Origin: Nothophaeocryptopus gaeumannii
Lineage: Eukaryota > Ascomycota > Dothideomycetes > Mycosphaerellales > Mycosphaerellaceae
DNA: 64,000 bases
Reading direction: 5' to 3'
Assembly (NCBI GenBank): GCA_031771865.1
Contig: JASISA010000042.1
Coordinates: forward strand, 1,977,501 to 2,041,500
Both the position numbers and the translations under genes were made by a program. The notes beneath the pieces are model-generated. The model had not been told where the DNA came from, made no database searches, and was given only the letters and a program-made list of their open reading frames with translations. Every line of letters begins with the position of its first letter. Position 1 is the stretch's first letter. This document shows, piece by piece, positions 21,553 through 31,966 of the stretch.

Positions 21553-22125
21553 AGCTAGCGGTACCTCCCAACCACCCACTCACGTTTCTGCACTACCAGA
21601 ACCCCTCTCTGCCACGATCGTTCAATCGCTGGCAGCTAGTATCACAACTCATCGCCCTCTCTCCTGTCTCCTGTCTCAACGCCTCGACACTACCATCTGA
21701 CACGAATCCCTTTCTCTCAGACGTCCCGCTTCCCATCAGAGCGTCCATTTTTGGAAGTCCCATGTTGACTATGTCCCTCCAAATCAGCACGCTCTCTCCT
21801 TTCCCGACGCCTCGACAGTACTACCTAAGAGGAATCCCTTCCTCTCAGGCCTCCCGCTGTCGTTGAGAGCGACCACTTATCAAGATCCAATTTTGTCGAG
21901 GTCCCTGCTTTTCAGCACGCTCTCTCCTTTCCCAACGCGTTAAACGTACCATGTAAAGCGACCCTCTATGTCTTGAACGGTCTGCTATTCATGAGAGCGG
22001 CCATTCTCCAAGGTCGAATTTTGACTAAGTCCCTTCGATTCAGCATGCTCTCCACTGTATAAATGCATTGACAGTACCATCGGACACGCACTCCCATACC
22101 TCAAACGTCCTCATAGAAACAGGCT
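21553..22125. repeat. Diverged tandem repeat, 128-bp period
   Basis: Equivalent positions recur exactly every 128 bp: gcctcgacactacc at 21681, gcctcgacagtact at 21809, gcgttaaacgtacc at 21937 and gcattgacagtacc at 22065. Within each unit further blocks line up, such as agcacgctctctcctttccc, gagcg.cca and ttgac/gtc..gtccct. A weaker, older unit may start near 21553. Copies are clearly diverged but the spacing holds without indels. The period is not a multiple of three, so it is unlikely to be coding. It lies between the 3' ends of two convergent genes. Confidence 0.8.
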
Positions 22126-22234
22126 TGACGTTGTCTACCCCTGGTGTGCGTGAGCCTTGTGTACAGACATCAGTTAGTGTTCCGTTATGGCTAACCAATA
22201 GATGCTACGTGCTATACACCGCCCCTCTCCTGCA

Positions 22235-25200
22235 CTACATCAAACTCGTCCTCCCCCCAATCTCCGTGCCCCCCTGTCCATCCTGCATATCCCCATTCCT
22301 GCCCACCACAAACTCCCTATAGATCCTTTCCAACCTCATCCTTTCCTGTCTTGATATAGAACTCCTCGTCTCGTTCAGACTCTTCTCTAGATGTCTCCAG
22401 GAAATTGTAGGTTCGGCGTGATCTGTACCGCTCGCAGGAGGATTACCGTTTGTCTGGGCCTCGCCTGCTGCAGAACCAGGACGGTTGTTGCTCATGGCGG
22501 ATGAAGGGCGATGGCAGAGAGCTGAAGAAGGACGGTTATGGGCGGCGTGGCGCTCGGCTTTGGCTTTTCGGCGGACGAGTTGAAGAGCCTTGAGTTTCTC
22601 TGCGATCATGGCTCGCTCGGCAGCAGCTTGGACAGCACCGGCAGGCGTGCCGTCGTGTTGGGCGTTTGGCTGGTTCATGCGGAAGTAAGTGAAGTCCTGG
22701 TGTCTCGAGCTCTTCCCATCCTTGCCAACCTTCTTCCCAAAGTCCTGGGTAGCGGCATCGCCAGAAGGACCCAAAACATCGTGGATGGCATTAAGGTGCG
22801 CGTTGTACATGACGGCCTGTAGATCCGCGCCGGAATATCCGTCTGTTCTCCGAGCGACTTCGTGGAGGGATTGAGGCCCATCATTCGCTTTGTGGAGGAG
22901 GTCAGGTGAGAGATGCAATTTCACGCTAATGGCCTGCAGGATATCAAGTCGGTCTTCCATGCTGGGCATGTCGCAGATCAAGCTCTTGTCCAGACGTCCA
23001 GGACGAAGAAGCGCAGAATCTATTAAATCCGGTCGTGACGTAGCAGCAAGGACATAGACACCACTCAGTCCCTCAGCACCATCCATCATGGTAAGCAGCA
23101 TGTTCACAACTCGGTCTGTTACACCCGTACTGTCATGTCCTCTCTTCGGGGCGATTGAGTCGAACTCGTCAAAGAACAAGACGCAAGGCTTCGCAGCTTC
23201 TGCTCGCTCGAAAAGATCGCGCACACTCTTCTCTGAAGCACCGATGTACTTATTCAAGATCTCAGGTCCTTTGACGGAGATGAAATTCAGACCGCACTCG
23301 CCAGCAACGGCAGACGCTAGAAGAGTCTTTCCGCACCCAGGGTAGCCATACAGAAGCAATCCAGATCGCAAACGAAGAGGGCATTTGGCGAAGAGTGGGG
23401 CGTATGTCGTAGGGTACTGAAGGGTCTCAAGCAAAGTCTGCCGAGTCTCCTTCAGCCCACCGATGTTCGCGAACGTCGTAGTCGAAGACTGCAGAGTCAC
23501 ACCTCGAAGTGATGCTGGTGTAAATCCCTTGAGAGCTAACGTGAAGTCAGTGTCTGTCAGGCTGATGTCGTCTGAGACGGCCTCTTCAGGCACTGCACGA
23601 ATTAGCGCCTCGCTGCGAGCTCTCGAAACGAGCAAGGCCAGGTCACCGGGCATGTAGCCATCCGTCTGTCCAGCAATCTCAAGCAAATCGAGGTTTGGGT
23701 CGATTCCAGGTCCAGCTGTTCCGTCGACACCATCAACACCATGAGCCGATGTTGGTCTTGATGCTTCGCCATCGGAGCCCTCCATCCACTCGTTCGCTGC
23801 ACCGCCATTCTTGAGCACGGATTCTGCCGCTTCACTGCTGCCGGCCCTCAAAGCCTGCTTGACGAGCAACTCCAGCACTTTTCGTCTTCCGTCTTTTGTA
23901 GGAGCTTTCAGGGCAACAATGTCCCTCACGACATGTCCACTAATAACAATGTTGTTCACAGCTTCTTTGCTCTGAGCCGTTGCTAGCATCACGACACCAG
24001 AATCTCTTGTACACCATTCGCGAACTGTCGAGCAAAGCAACTCACTGACCTGACGACTCCTTCCATTAGCGTCGACTTGCAGCTCCGTCTCGACCGGACA
24101 TAGTTTGTCGAGATCGTCCAGTATTACAATAGATCGGCCACCGACCCTTGCGCCCCATGAAGCAGAAGCAAAGACGCGATACAGCGTGTCCTTTATTGTC
24201 TTTACCCGGGTCTCATCGGTGACCAACGTTCGACAAGAATAGTAGATGATGTTGAACAAGTACTCATTCCGCAGCTGATGGGCAAGGAGTTGAGCGACAG
24301 ATGTCTTGCCCGATCCGAGACCACCGGTCAACAGAACAGACGAGGTATGCAGAAGACTCTTCCGCGTCTGGTCTATTAGCGCGTCAATGCCGACCATGGT
24401 TGGCGCATCTGCGGATAGGGGCTCTCCTGGTGGCCATTGTGCTCCCTTTTGTCGAGCTGTCTCCAGCTGTACGGCAATCTCCAGTTTCCTCTCACCACCG
24501 ATGAGCCAATTCGTTCTCGTTTTCGAAGGATCTCCCGGAGGCGCTGGGTCGAAGTCCAAGATTCCGCCGGGCCAGCCTTCTCGCGGTGGGAGAAGCATGC
24601 CATCTGTGAGCGGTCCTTCTAGGATGGATTTACCGAGAAGTGTCTTGATCTGTGATACAGCTTCGTCCTTCTCATTCTTGGACTCGCCTCCAAATTTGAA
24701 CCCAGCAGCCTTCTTCTCCGCCTGCGTAGGAGCAAATGGTGTGATCTTGAGCCGTTTGACAATATTTTCCTTGCTCGCGCTCTGCGAAGGGTCCTTCAAC
24801 GCCGATGCCGTTCGAGGAAGAGGCGCCGGAGCTGGATCAATTCGTACTATCCCACCCACGATTCCTTCTGCTCCCAATGTCGCGCAGAGCAACGTCGACA
24901 ACGCCACATGTCTACTATCCGGCGCATCCCCCCAAGCACAAAGCTTCGCGACAATTTTCTGCGCAGGTTGCTGCTCCGGCATCGGTTGGCTTTGTGGATC
25001 CACAGGCTCCTGTAGACCAGCAGGCTTAATAACCGTGATACCAACCCAAGTCACGCCTCGCAAAGTCTTCGAGAGAAGATGTTCTCGATCAAGCCATACT
25101 CGCAGCCCTTCGTCTTTCAAATCATCCCCTCCCTCCTCGAACCACTCATTCTGCAAGGCTCTCGTGACGCCTCGCAGGAAGATCGGTGGTCGCGACTTCT

Positions 25201-26143
25201 CAATCTCCCGTTCCGTCTTATGTCGTACCTGGCTGGCCGTGCTTCTCCCGCCCGCACTTCTCCTACTCGTGCTCGCCGTACTCCTGTTATCCCTCGAACT
25301 ACCCGGTCTCTGCGATTGTCTCGTCTTCGGGGCGACAATGACTTCCGCATCAGGCGAGATCTTGACAAAAGCTTGCGTGCTCGCCGGAGCCGGAGTGAGA
25401 GAAGTGACTGTGATGTTAGCAGTAGAGGTCGGCGTAAGGTGGAGAGTGAGAGGATGCGATTGACCAGCTGCTGCGTTCGGGAGGGCGCGGACTTGGGAAA
25501 GGAAGTTCATCTCAAGGAAAGAGGAGTGAAGTTCGATGACTAGGAGAATGAGGATGATTAGCCTACCGTTCAGCTCTCAGGAGCATGTAGATGTGGGTAT
25601 GGATACAACGTACTCTCCCAATCAGTCGCAGTCAGAGGCTCGATATTGACGGTATGCGCTTGCGGCGGGTCTACGTGTAGCGAAACACTGGCCTACATCC
25701 ACATCCCTCATCAGCTCTCCCGACTCCCTCACACGCGTCTTCGATTGCATATCACCCACCTTTACACCCTCACCCAGTCCCAACCTCCTAGCAAAAGTCG
25801 CATCAATCTCCACAGTCTGCACTTCCTTCTCCTGCCCTACTCTTCCTCCGCTTATCCCCTCCCTCCCCACCAAACTCGCCAGTTTGCTTTGTGACTGCAT
25901 CCCCGTCCATCCCAGAAAGATCGACTGAGTCGTCGAAGGCTTCGGCTTTCCATCAGAGCCCGCAGGCTGCTGTTGCCGATACTGCAACTCCACAACAACA
26001 TTCTGCGCAACCGTATTCGAGTTCAGCAGTAAGGAGACGAGCGAAGCCGGTAGGTTGACGAGACAATTCTTGAGGTTGGGGAGGAGGACGAGTTCGATAT
26101 TTGTTGCGGCGTTGCCGGGTCGTTTGCCTGCTACGGAGGCCAT
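22235..26143 (-). CDS. PEX1: Peroxin PEX1, AAA-ATPase, three exons
   Basis: Exons on the minus strand: 26143-25760, 25692-25614 and 25539-22235, with introns of 67 and 74 nt; 1255 residues. Pex1, with Pex6, forms the type II AAA ATPase that pulls ubiquitinated Pex5 out of the peroxisomal membrane. Seen: the N-terminal double-psi-like domain (LPNLKNCLVNLPASLVSLLL, IFLGWTG), the spliced join IEPLTATDWE-IIELHSSFLE, a first ATPase module with GGLGSGKT near residue 557 and IVILDDLDKL, and a second with YGYPGCGKT near 883, LFFDEFDSIAPKRG near 941 and the arginine-finger region. D1 is the more divergent, as usual for Pex1. An upstream in-frame ATG at 26290 exists, but family resemblance begins at MASVAGKRPG, which sits in a CAAGATGG context. 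Confidence 0.95.
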
Positions 26144-26667
26144 CTTGAATGCGGTCTCATGCAGAAGAAGGACGAATGGGAGGGTGGTGTCGACCTTGAG
26201 AGCAGAGATGTTCTCACGATCTTCGAGAAGACGCGAGGTTCGAGATCGGCAAAGCGCATCGCGAGATTGAGGAAGCAAGCCGAGGCTCATTGAGCTGAGC
26301 TGCCTCTGTCGAACCTGTCATCAAATCGACCCTAAATATTGATGGTCTATGTCTTCACATGCATATGAACAGAGCACAAGTTAAATGCCGCTTTGATACA
26401 ATAGTATTAAGAGTAACGAGTTTCACGAAGCTGCCCTGTCCCACTCTGTCGAGTTTGAGTCCTTGACTCTTCCGTAATGCTCCTGTTGAACGCACAAAAT
26501 GTCATCAATCATCCGCCCACTCCATTCCGATTCAAATCACACCCAAATGCACATGCACAAAACACCGAGTCAAATGCCGCTCACTTCTCTCTCTTCCGCT
26601 CTTGTCGATGCTCAGTTTCTCGTAGTATGCGGTACGCTTCAACGGAGAACGGACCGTCTCCATTCCC
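26144..26667. other. Region upstream of PEX1 and downstream of the CSI2-like gene
   Basis: Both genes are on the minus strand, so this holds the PEX1 promoter and the 3' region of the next gene. An in-frame extension from an ATG at 26290 into PEX1 is possible but not favoured. Nothing else seen. Confidence 0.45.
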
Positions 26668-27885
26668 CTAAAATCTCTCCCTAGGTCCATTGCCGTGGTT
26701 CTCGAACAGTTCGTCCAGCACGGCGGAAGGCGCTCTGCTTCCGGGCAAGTCACTACTTGATTGTCCGACCATCAGCGAAGATGTGCTTGGGTTGTTGTAG
26801 CTGTTCCGTCCGCCATACCCATCGCGACTGGGCACCCTAAGCCCATCACGAGAGCTTGCCCTCAGACCTTCTCTTGAGGACGCACTTGGCCCACCGTAGT
26901 AGTTGGATGTGCTCCTTGAGTTTGGCAGAGAAGGTGAGCCAGGTGGCGAGGGACTGTGTCCGACCGTGCTATGCCGCGCGTATGGTGCCAAGGAGCCTCC
27001 GATCACCGTGGATTGTCGACCGCCGGCAGGTGCGTCTGCGGAAGGTGAAGCATAGTATCCAGCAGGCAAGTACGATGACCCGCGGTTGGCCTCGCCATAC
27101 GAACTTGCCCGGTTCTGCGCCTGCGCAGTAGGCGAGAAGAACAGCCCTGCCGGAGGAGCCGTGGAATTTCTGTGCCCCATATCGTAGCCATCGCTCTTCT
27201 TTTGCGTCTTGCCCGTGCTCGTCAAATGGTCCAGGGACATGCTGCTGCCCATATCATGCTCTTTATAGTATGCAGCTTTGGGCTGTCCGTATCCAGCTCC
27301 AACGCCCCATGAAGGGCCATTCTTTTCCGAGCCGCGGATCGAAGCAAGCGCGGTCTTCTTCACAGAGCGGTTTATGCTCCATGCAACTAGACCACGCCAG
27401 AGGAGAACGCAAGCGCCGAGGAAGGCCAGACATGCACCAACAGCGATGAAGACTGTGCCCTCGGGCATGGAGGACTTCTGCATGAATGGCGCATTGGCGG
27501 TATATGGAATAACAAGCTCGGGAACACCAGCGCCGGCAATCGTAGGAAGACCAGTCAATTGGAACACACTCGCTAAGGCTGTATTTGTCGTTCCGGACGC
27601 GGAGATGCCGGTCGGGTTGAATGTCGAAGCAGCGCTGGCCGTCTCTCCAGTGCTAGCGGCGCTCGATGATTCGGCCGTCGTTGCCCCTGTTTTGGATTCG
27701 GCGGTTGTCGCGGAGGTTGCGCCCGTGGTGGCAGCCGTCGTGCCTCCTGTCGTCTTCGCCGCTGTGTTCGAGGTCGCGTCGCTTACAGTCGAGAGGTTGG
27801 GTAGGTCGTTCTGGGCCTGGACGGCCGTAGCCAACAGCAAGGCTAGCGATGCGAAAGCGCGCACCAGGCGCGAAGTCCTCGCCAT
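26668..27885 (-). CDS. CSI2: CSI2-like single-pass membrane protein
   Basis: 405 residues from the ATG at 27885. Layout: signal peptide (MARTSRLVRAFASLALLLA, cleavage near VQA-QN), a 110-residue Thr/Ser/Ala-rich lumenal or extracellular stem with TTGGTTAATTGATSATT-like repeats, a conserved membrane-proximal segment (NAPFMQKSSMPEGTVFIAVG), one transmembrane helix ending in LLWRGLVAWSINRSVKKTA, and a cytosolic tail rich in Ser, Tyr and Gly with repeated SREGLRASSRDGLR units. The membrane-proximal block plus helix matches the fungal Csi2 family as I know it; yeast Csi2 has been linked to chitin synthesis and vacuolar location. A cell-wall or vacuole role is inferred. The longer upstream frame lacks support. 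Divergent from FCF1, about 520 bp away. Confidence 0.75.
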   Translation of the reverse strand: MARTSRLVRAFASLALLLATAVQAQNDLPNLSTVSDATSNTAAKTTGGTTAATTGATSATTAESKTGATTAESSSAASTGETASAASTFNPTGISASGTTNTALASVFQLTGLPTIAGAGVPELVIPYTANAPFMQKSSMPEGTVFIAVGACLAFLGACVLLWRGLVAWSINRSVKKTALASIRGSEKNGPSWGVGAGYGQPKAAYYKEHDMGSSMSLDHLTSTGKTQKKSDGYDMGHRNSTAPPAGLFFSPTAQAQNRASSYGEANRGSSYLPAGYYASPSADAPAGGRQSTVIGGSLAPYARHSTVGHSPSPPGSPSLPNSRSTSNYYGGPSASSREGLRASSRDGLRVPSRDGYGGRNSYNNPSTSSLMVGQSSSDLPGSRAPSAVLDELFENHGNGPRERF

Positions 27886-28405
27886 GACGATAATGCCACA
27901 GCGGTGTTGTGTGAACGAGAGTATGCAGTATGGCACTACTGCAGTGTGTATGTCGAAGTAGGCGGTCCGGGTGGCTCTCTTCCCTGGTGTTTCTGTGCCA
28001 ACGTCACCCAACCAGGATGCGCCTCTTGGAGACCCTCGTCGGTAGTGCTTGGTTGAGCCCCTGTCTGAAATGTCCGATACGTGCGAATCGGCGTCGTTAA
28101 GGTACAAATGCTCCAAAAGCGTTTCCAATCATCGACTCTAACGAATGGATGCGTAACGCAAGTGTACAATGTGTGTGCAGTTGTGTTTATGATACTATGA
28201 AGAGAAGGCGACAAGGATGGAGGAGCAAGAAGTCGCTGCAGGCTTGGTACTCGGGAGGAATGCTATTTTGGGCCGTTGCACTATGCAGCAGGATGAGCCG
28301 ACGATCGCTGCCGAAAGCCGATATCGATGGAGAACGATTTCGAGATTTTGGAAGGCTAACCACTCCACGACTTCGACAGCACTCTGCACCCACGAGGCCT
28401 TCAGT
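27886..28405. promoter_or_regulatory. Shared region between divergent CSI2-like and FCF1 genes
   Basis: The 520 bp between the two start codons contain open frames on both strands but no recognisable protein, and must hold both promoters. No specific element could be assigned. Confidence 0.45.
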
Positions 28406-29058
28406 ATGGGTGTCCAGAAGAAGACACGCAAATTCGCCGCTGTGAAGCGTGTCATCGGCCAACGCGACGCCCGTCTCAAAAAGAACATCCTCAAAAAAGA
28501 AGACGAAGAAAAGAAGAAGAAATCTTCCAAAAATGGCGAACTCATTCGAGAAGTGTAAGTCCATACAAGAGCATTGAGCCCTTACCGCGATCGCACACTG
28601 ACATACCTCACAGCCCTCAAGCCCCCTCCTCCATGTTCTTCCAACACAACACCGCCCTCCAACCCCCCTACAACATCCTCGTCGACACAAACTTCCTCTC
28701 ACACACCGTCCACGCCAAACTCCCCCTCCTGCCAACCCTCATGGATACCCTCTACGCAACCTGCACACCCATAATCACAACCTGCGTGATGGCCGAACTT
28801 GAAAAACTGGGTCCGAAATACCGCATCGCACTACAAATCGCCCGCGACGAGAGATGGGAGAGACTCAAATGCGATCACAAAGGCAGCTATGCAGATGATT
28901 GCATCGTGACGAGAGTGATGCAGCAGAGGGTGTATTTGGTTGCTACGAATGATAGGGATCTGAAGAGGAGGTTGAGGAAGATCCCTGGTGTGCCGATTGT
29001 GAGTTGCGCGAGGGGGAAATATGTTATTGAGAGGTTGCCTGATGCGCTGGAGAAATGA
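28406..29058 (+). CDS. FCF1: rRNA-processing protein FCF1/UTP24, PIN-domain nuclease, two exons
   Basis: Exons 28406-28554 and 28614-29058, with one 59-nt GT..AG intron; 197 residues, the usual size. Fcf1 is the SSU-processome endonuclease that cleaves pre-18S rRNA. Seen: the N-terminal MGVQKKTRKFAAVKRVIGQR typical of the family, a Lys-rich helix (DEEKKKKSSKNGELIREV) spliced to PQAPSSMFFQHNTALQPPY, then the PIN domain with acidic residues in ILVDTNFL, VMAELEKL, YADDCIV and TNDRDLKRRL, the four metal-coordinating sites expected. The C-terminus ends in YVIERLPDALEK. The frame extends upstream of 28406, but the family start is at MGVQKK. Confidence 0.95.
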
Positions 29059-31883
29059 GAGAATCGCGTGAAGTAGAAAGAGCTAGACCAGTGAGCAGAA
29101 AGCAGGAAGCTGGAAGCTGGAAGTCGTTCAGATCTTGACATGTTATGGGATATCGATTAGCGAGGCGTTCGGCGGAAGGGCATGAAAAGAGCTTGCTATA
29201 GCAGACTACGGGTTGTGCGCAGCATTTGAAGACACAATCCAGCAGCCTAAGTGAGCGGCTCATGCACAAATGTGGTTCTCCTGCTACGCTGCTGCAAGAG
29301 GCAACAAAGGCTTTACTAGCAGGCACATCGAAATGTTTCATACCCTGCTGGTTTGTGATGGGAGGCGATTTGCTGCCAGCAAGTCTTACCGGCGTTGAAC
29401 GCAGAGTTCGAGACGTTCAGCGGCAAGAAGCAGAGAACAAGTCACAGATCACGGCGCTCCATATCATGATTCGAGCTGGGGTTGAAGCTCTGCGGCGAGC
29501 TGTCACAGTCTGTGCAGCGCTGGTTGCGCATCACGGCCAGCGCTCGCAGGAGACGCAGACTGGATGAGTAGACTCAAGTATTAGGTGCGAAACTTGTGTC
29601 ACCCGAGACGCGTTGTCTTGAGCGAAGCCAAACTCTCTATCAGAGCGGTCATCACACACCTTCGAAGCTTCCAAGACAGCAGGTGCGCGCTCATGAAAGA
29701 GTATTTGGCATTCACCAGATGCCGGACACGATATTACGTACTGTTCAAACATATTTCCGGCAAATGGTGCGTCCCCTCGGAAATATTGCAATAGGAGCCG
29801 ACGGAAGATCCTACCGAACAAGGAGGTCGCTCAATGTTGTCGACCAGTCGGAAGATTGATGAGAAAGCATTGATGAAGATGGTGGGTTGTAAACTTCCCG
29901 TCAAAATTTGACAGGCGTCATGTAGCCTTGGGCCTTGAATACGCTCGGCGGTGTGTCGTATATTGAAACAGACCCTAATCATAAGGTAGGAGCGCATGTA
30001 CCCAGGATGTCCACTTCAGTCCAAACCAACAACAACGCGTTCTCGTGCTGCATCCGGAGATGGCGGCGATGAGGGTGGCACGTGAACACAAAGGTCTACA
30101 AAACATGCTACAAGTCATTGTATGCAATGTTTGGTACTAATGATGATGAGTGTGAGGCGAATACAGGGCAGTAGGTGTGATGTACACGTGTCGATGTGAT
30201 TGCAGCTCGATCCGGACATCACATACAAGCAATATCCGCTGTTCGCGCCCATCATGGCTGTATTCGGGAGTGGAAGACGGGGAGGCGAGAATAGATGGCT
30301 GCTGATAAGCAAGACTATTCAAAGCCCGACGCTTCTATGCGAGGTGGGTGGATGAGCTCTGTTTACCCACACCTGCACCTACCTGCAGCAGGCGCATGTC
30401 CAGCGCACAGAGCCTGTCTTGACGACGAGCGGTGGTCCGTTGGAAGAGTTTGATGCCACGATGGGCGGTTCCTGTGCATATGGCGCGAACATCGGGGCAC
30501 GTGCGAATATAGGGACGACACGGATGAGTAGTTCATCGGACAGCTTCTTTCATTTCCCGTGAGTGGCAAAGCGACGCGAGCTTGGAGCAGAGATTGCGAA
30601 GAGCGCGTTGCGGTGAAGTCAACAAGCTGTTCTTGGAAGATTGGATTGTTGGCAGTGGGAGCGTAGGAACGAGGAAGGTCCTGGCAAAATCTCACGAAAG
30701 CCGGTAGAGGGTCTCAAGACGTCACTGGAGCTCTGTGCCTTGGCAGATTCGGAACTGCAACGGAAGTTGCTGTCCAGGTCAACGTCCGCACGGCAGCTGG
30801 GTAAGCCCGCTCATCGTGAAGATAGATGCCGTTACGATGAAGCTGGCTCCGGTTTCGGTTCCGTGGCGTCTGCAAGCCGGCGGCGTTGTGTACTGTACGG
30901 AGTAGATTTTCGTTCGGCGGTAGAACACCATTGTTGAGAGGTCGGTGTCCCAGTGTCCGACATGGCAACCACGCTGCTCATGGCGCAACCGGTTCCTTCC
31001 CGCCGCACACCCCGGTCTTCCAACTTCAACGCTTTCGACGCTGATCGTTCGAAGTCGATACCAGGGAGGTTGGAGGAGAACAACACAACAATCTGTGCTG
31101 GCGCCAGCCACGCTTTGCCGTATGCATCCCAGTGCATCTCCACGCGTACCAGCGCGCTATATTAATCTCGATGGCTCCGAACGATATGACTGGTCGGCTA
31201 TACCATCGTTCCTTGCCAAAAGGGAAGGCTCGTGGGTGACTAGGGATGCATGAAAGCATTTCCACCTTGACGAGATTCCAAGTTTCAAAGCTCAATGCCC
31301 TCATCTCCTCCGATAGATTAATACCCATGGCGTGCCATAACATCCTCTGCTCGCGCTTTTGTACCTCTTGCTCCAGAACGGTTGGTTTGTTGCAAGGACG
31401 TCGACGAGAGTACGCCGGCTACGGTCCTGGAATTGTTTGCTGTCGTTGCTACAGAGAATCGGCCAAGATCCCCTAGTGCCGTTAACGCAAATCACAACGG
31501 CTACGGCGGCGGCAGCTGTGGATCGACGCTGGGAGTGGCTGAAGGCAACGGAAGACGGTGCATGTGAAACCACAGAAACGAAGTACGGGAAGCGTTGCCC
31601 GTCACCCGCATATCTCGCACCACCGATCTTCCAGCCCCACGTCAACCGCTCCAAACCGCCCTCCTCCTCCTCATCACCACCTCCGGCTCCGACAGCTGCA
31701 TATGGTGCATATAGGAAGTAGCACCTTGTCGGACGACTGACTCAGTACAAGAGAACTGGAAGTGGAGGAGAGCCGCTGCTGCATCTTGTACAGTCGTAGC
31801 TGTAGCTCGCCATCGGGAGCGGCAAGGTTGGAGATGAGGACGAGGACCTGATACTAAAAACCGAACACCTCGTTCGCCCCACT
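29059..31883. other. 2.8-kb gene-poor interval
   Basis: No gene can be supported. A 113-codon frame at 29226-29567 contains a helical, coiled-coil-like stretch (RRVRDVQRQEAENKSQITAL), but I recognise no family. The right end holds the promoter of the following disordered-protein gene. Confidence 0.4.
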
Positions 31884-31937
31884 GTGAGCTACGCACTCGT
31901 CATGGGCATCTTCCAACTAGCTAACATGTCGTTACAG
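31884..31937 (+). promoter_or_regulatory. Candidate 5'-UTR intron of the disordered-protein gene
   Basis: GTGAGC at 31884, a branch-like GCTAAC near 31920 and TTACAG ending at 31937 make a credible 54-nt fungal intron, 29 bp before the ATG at 31967. It would lie in the untranslated leader. This rests on splice motifs only. Confidence 0.45.
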
Positions 31938-31966
31938 GTACAGTCGTTTGATACTTCACGAAAGTC

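Noticed and set aside
24306..25463. Long plus-strand open frame (385 codons) antisense to PEX1
   Set aside because: Mirror of the strongly supported PEX1 coding strand; no domain, and the composition fits a codon shadow.
29226..29567. 113-codon frame with a coiled-coil-like stretch
   Set aside because: Single short frame without family resemblance, neighbouring exons or conserved start; not enough to call a gene.
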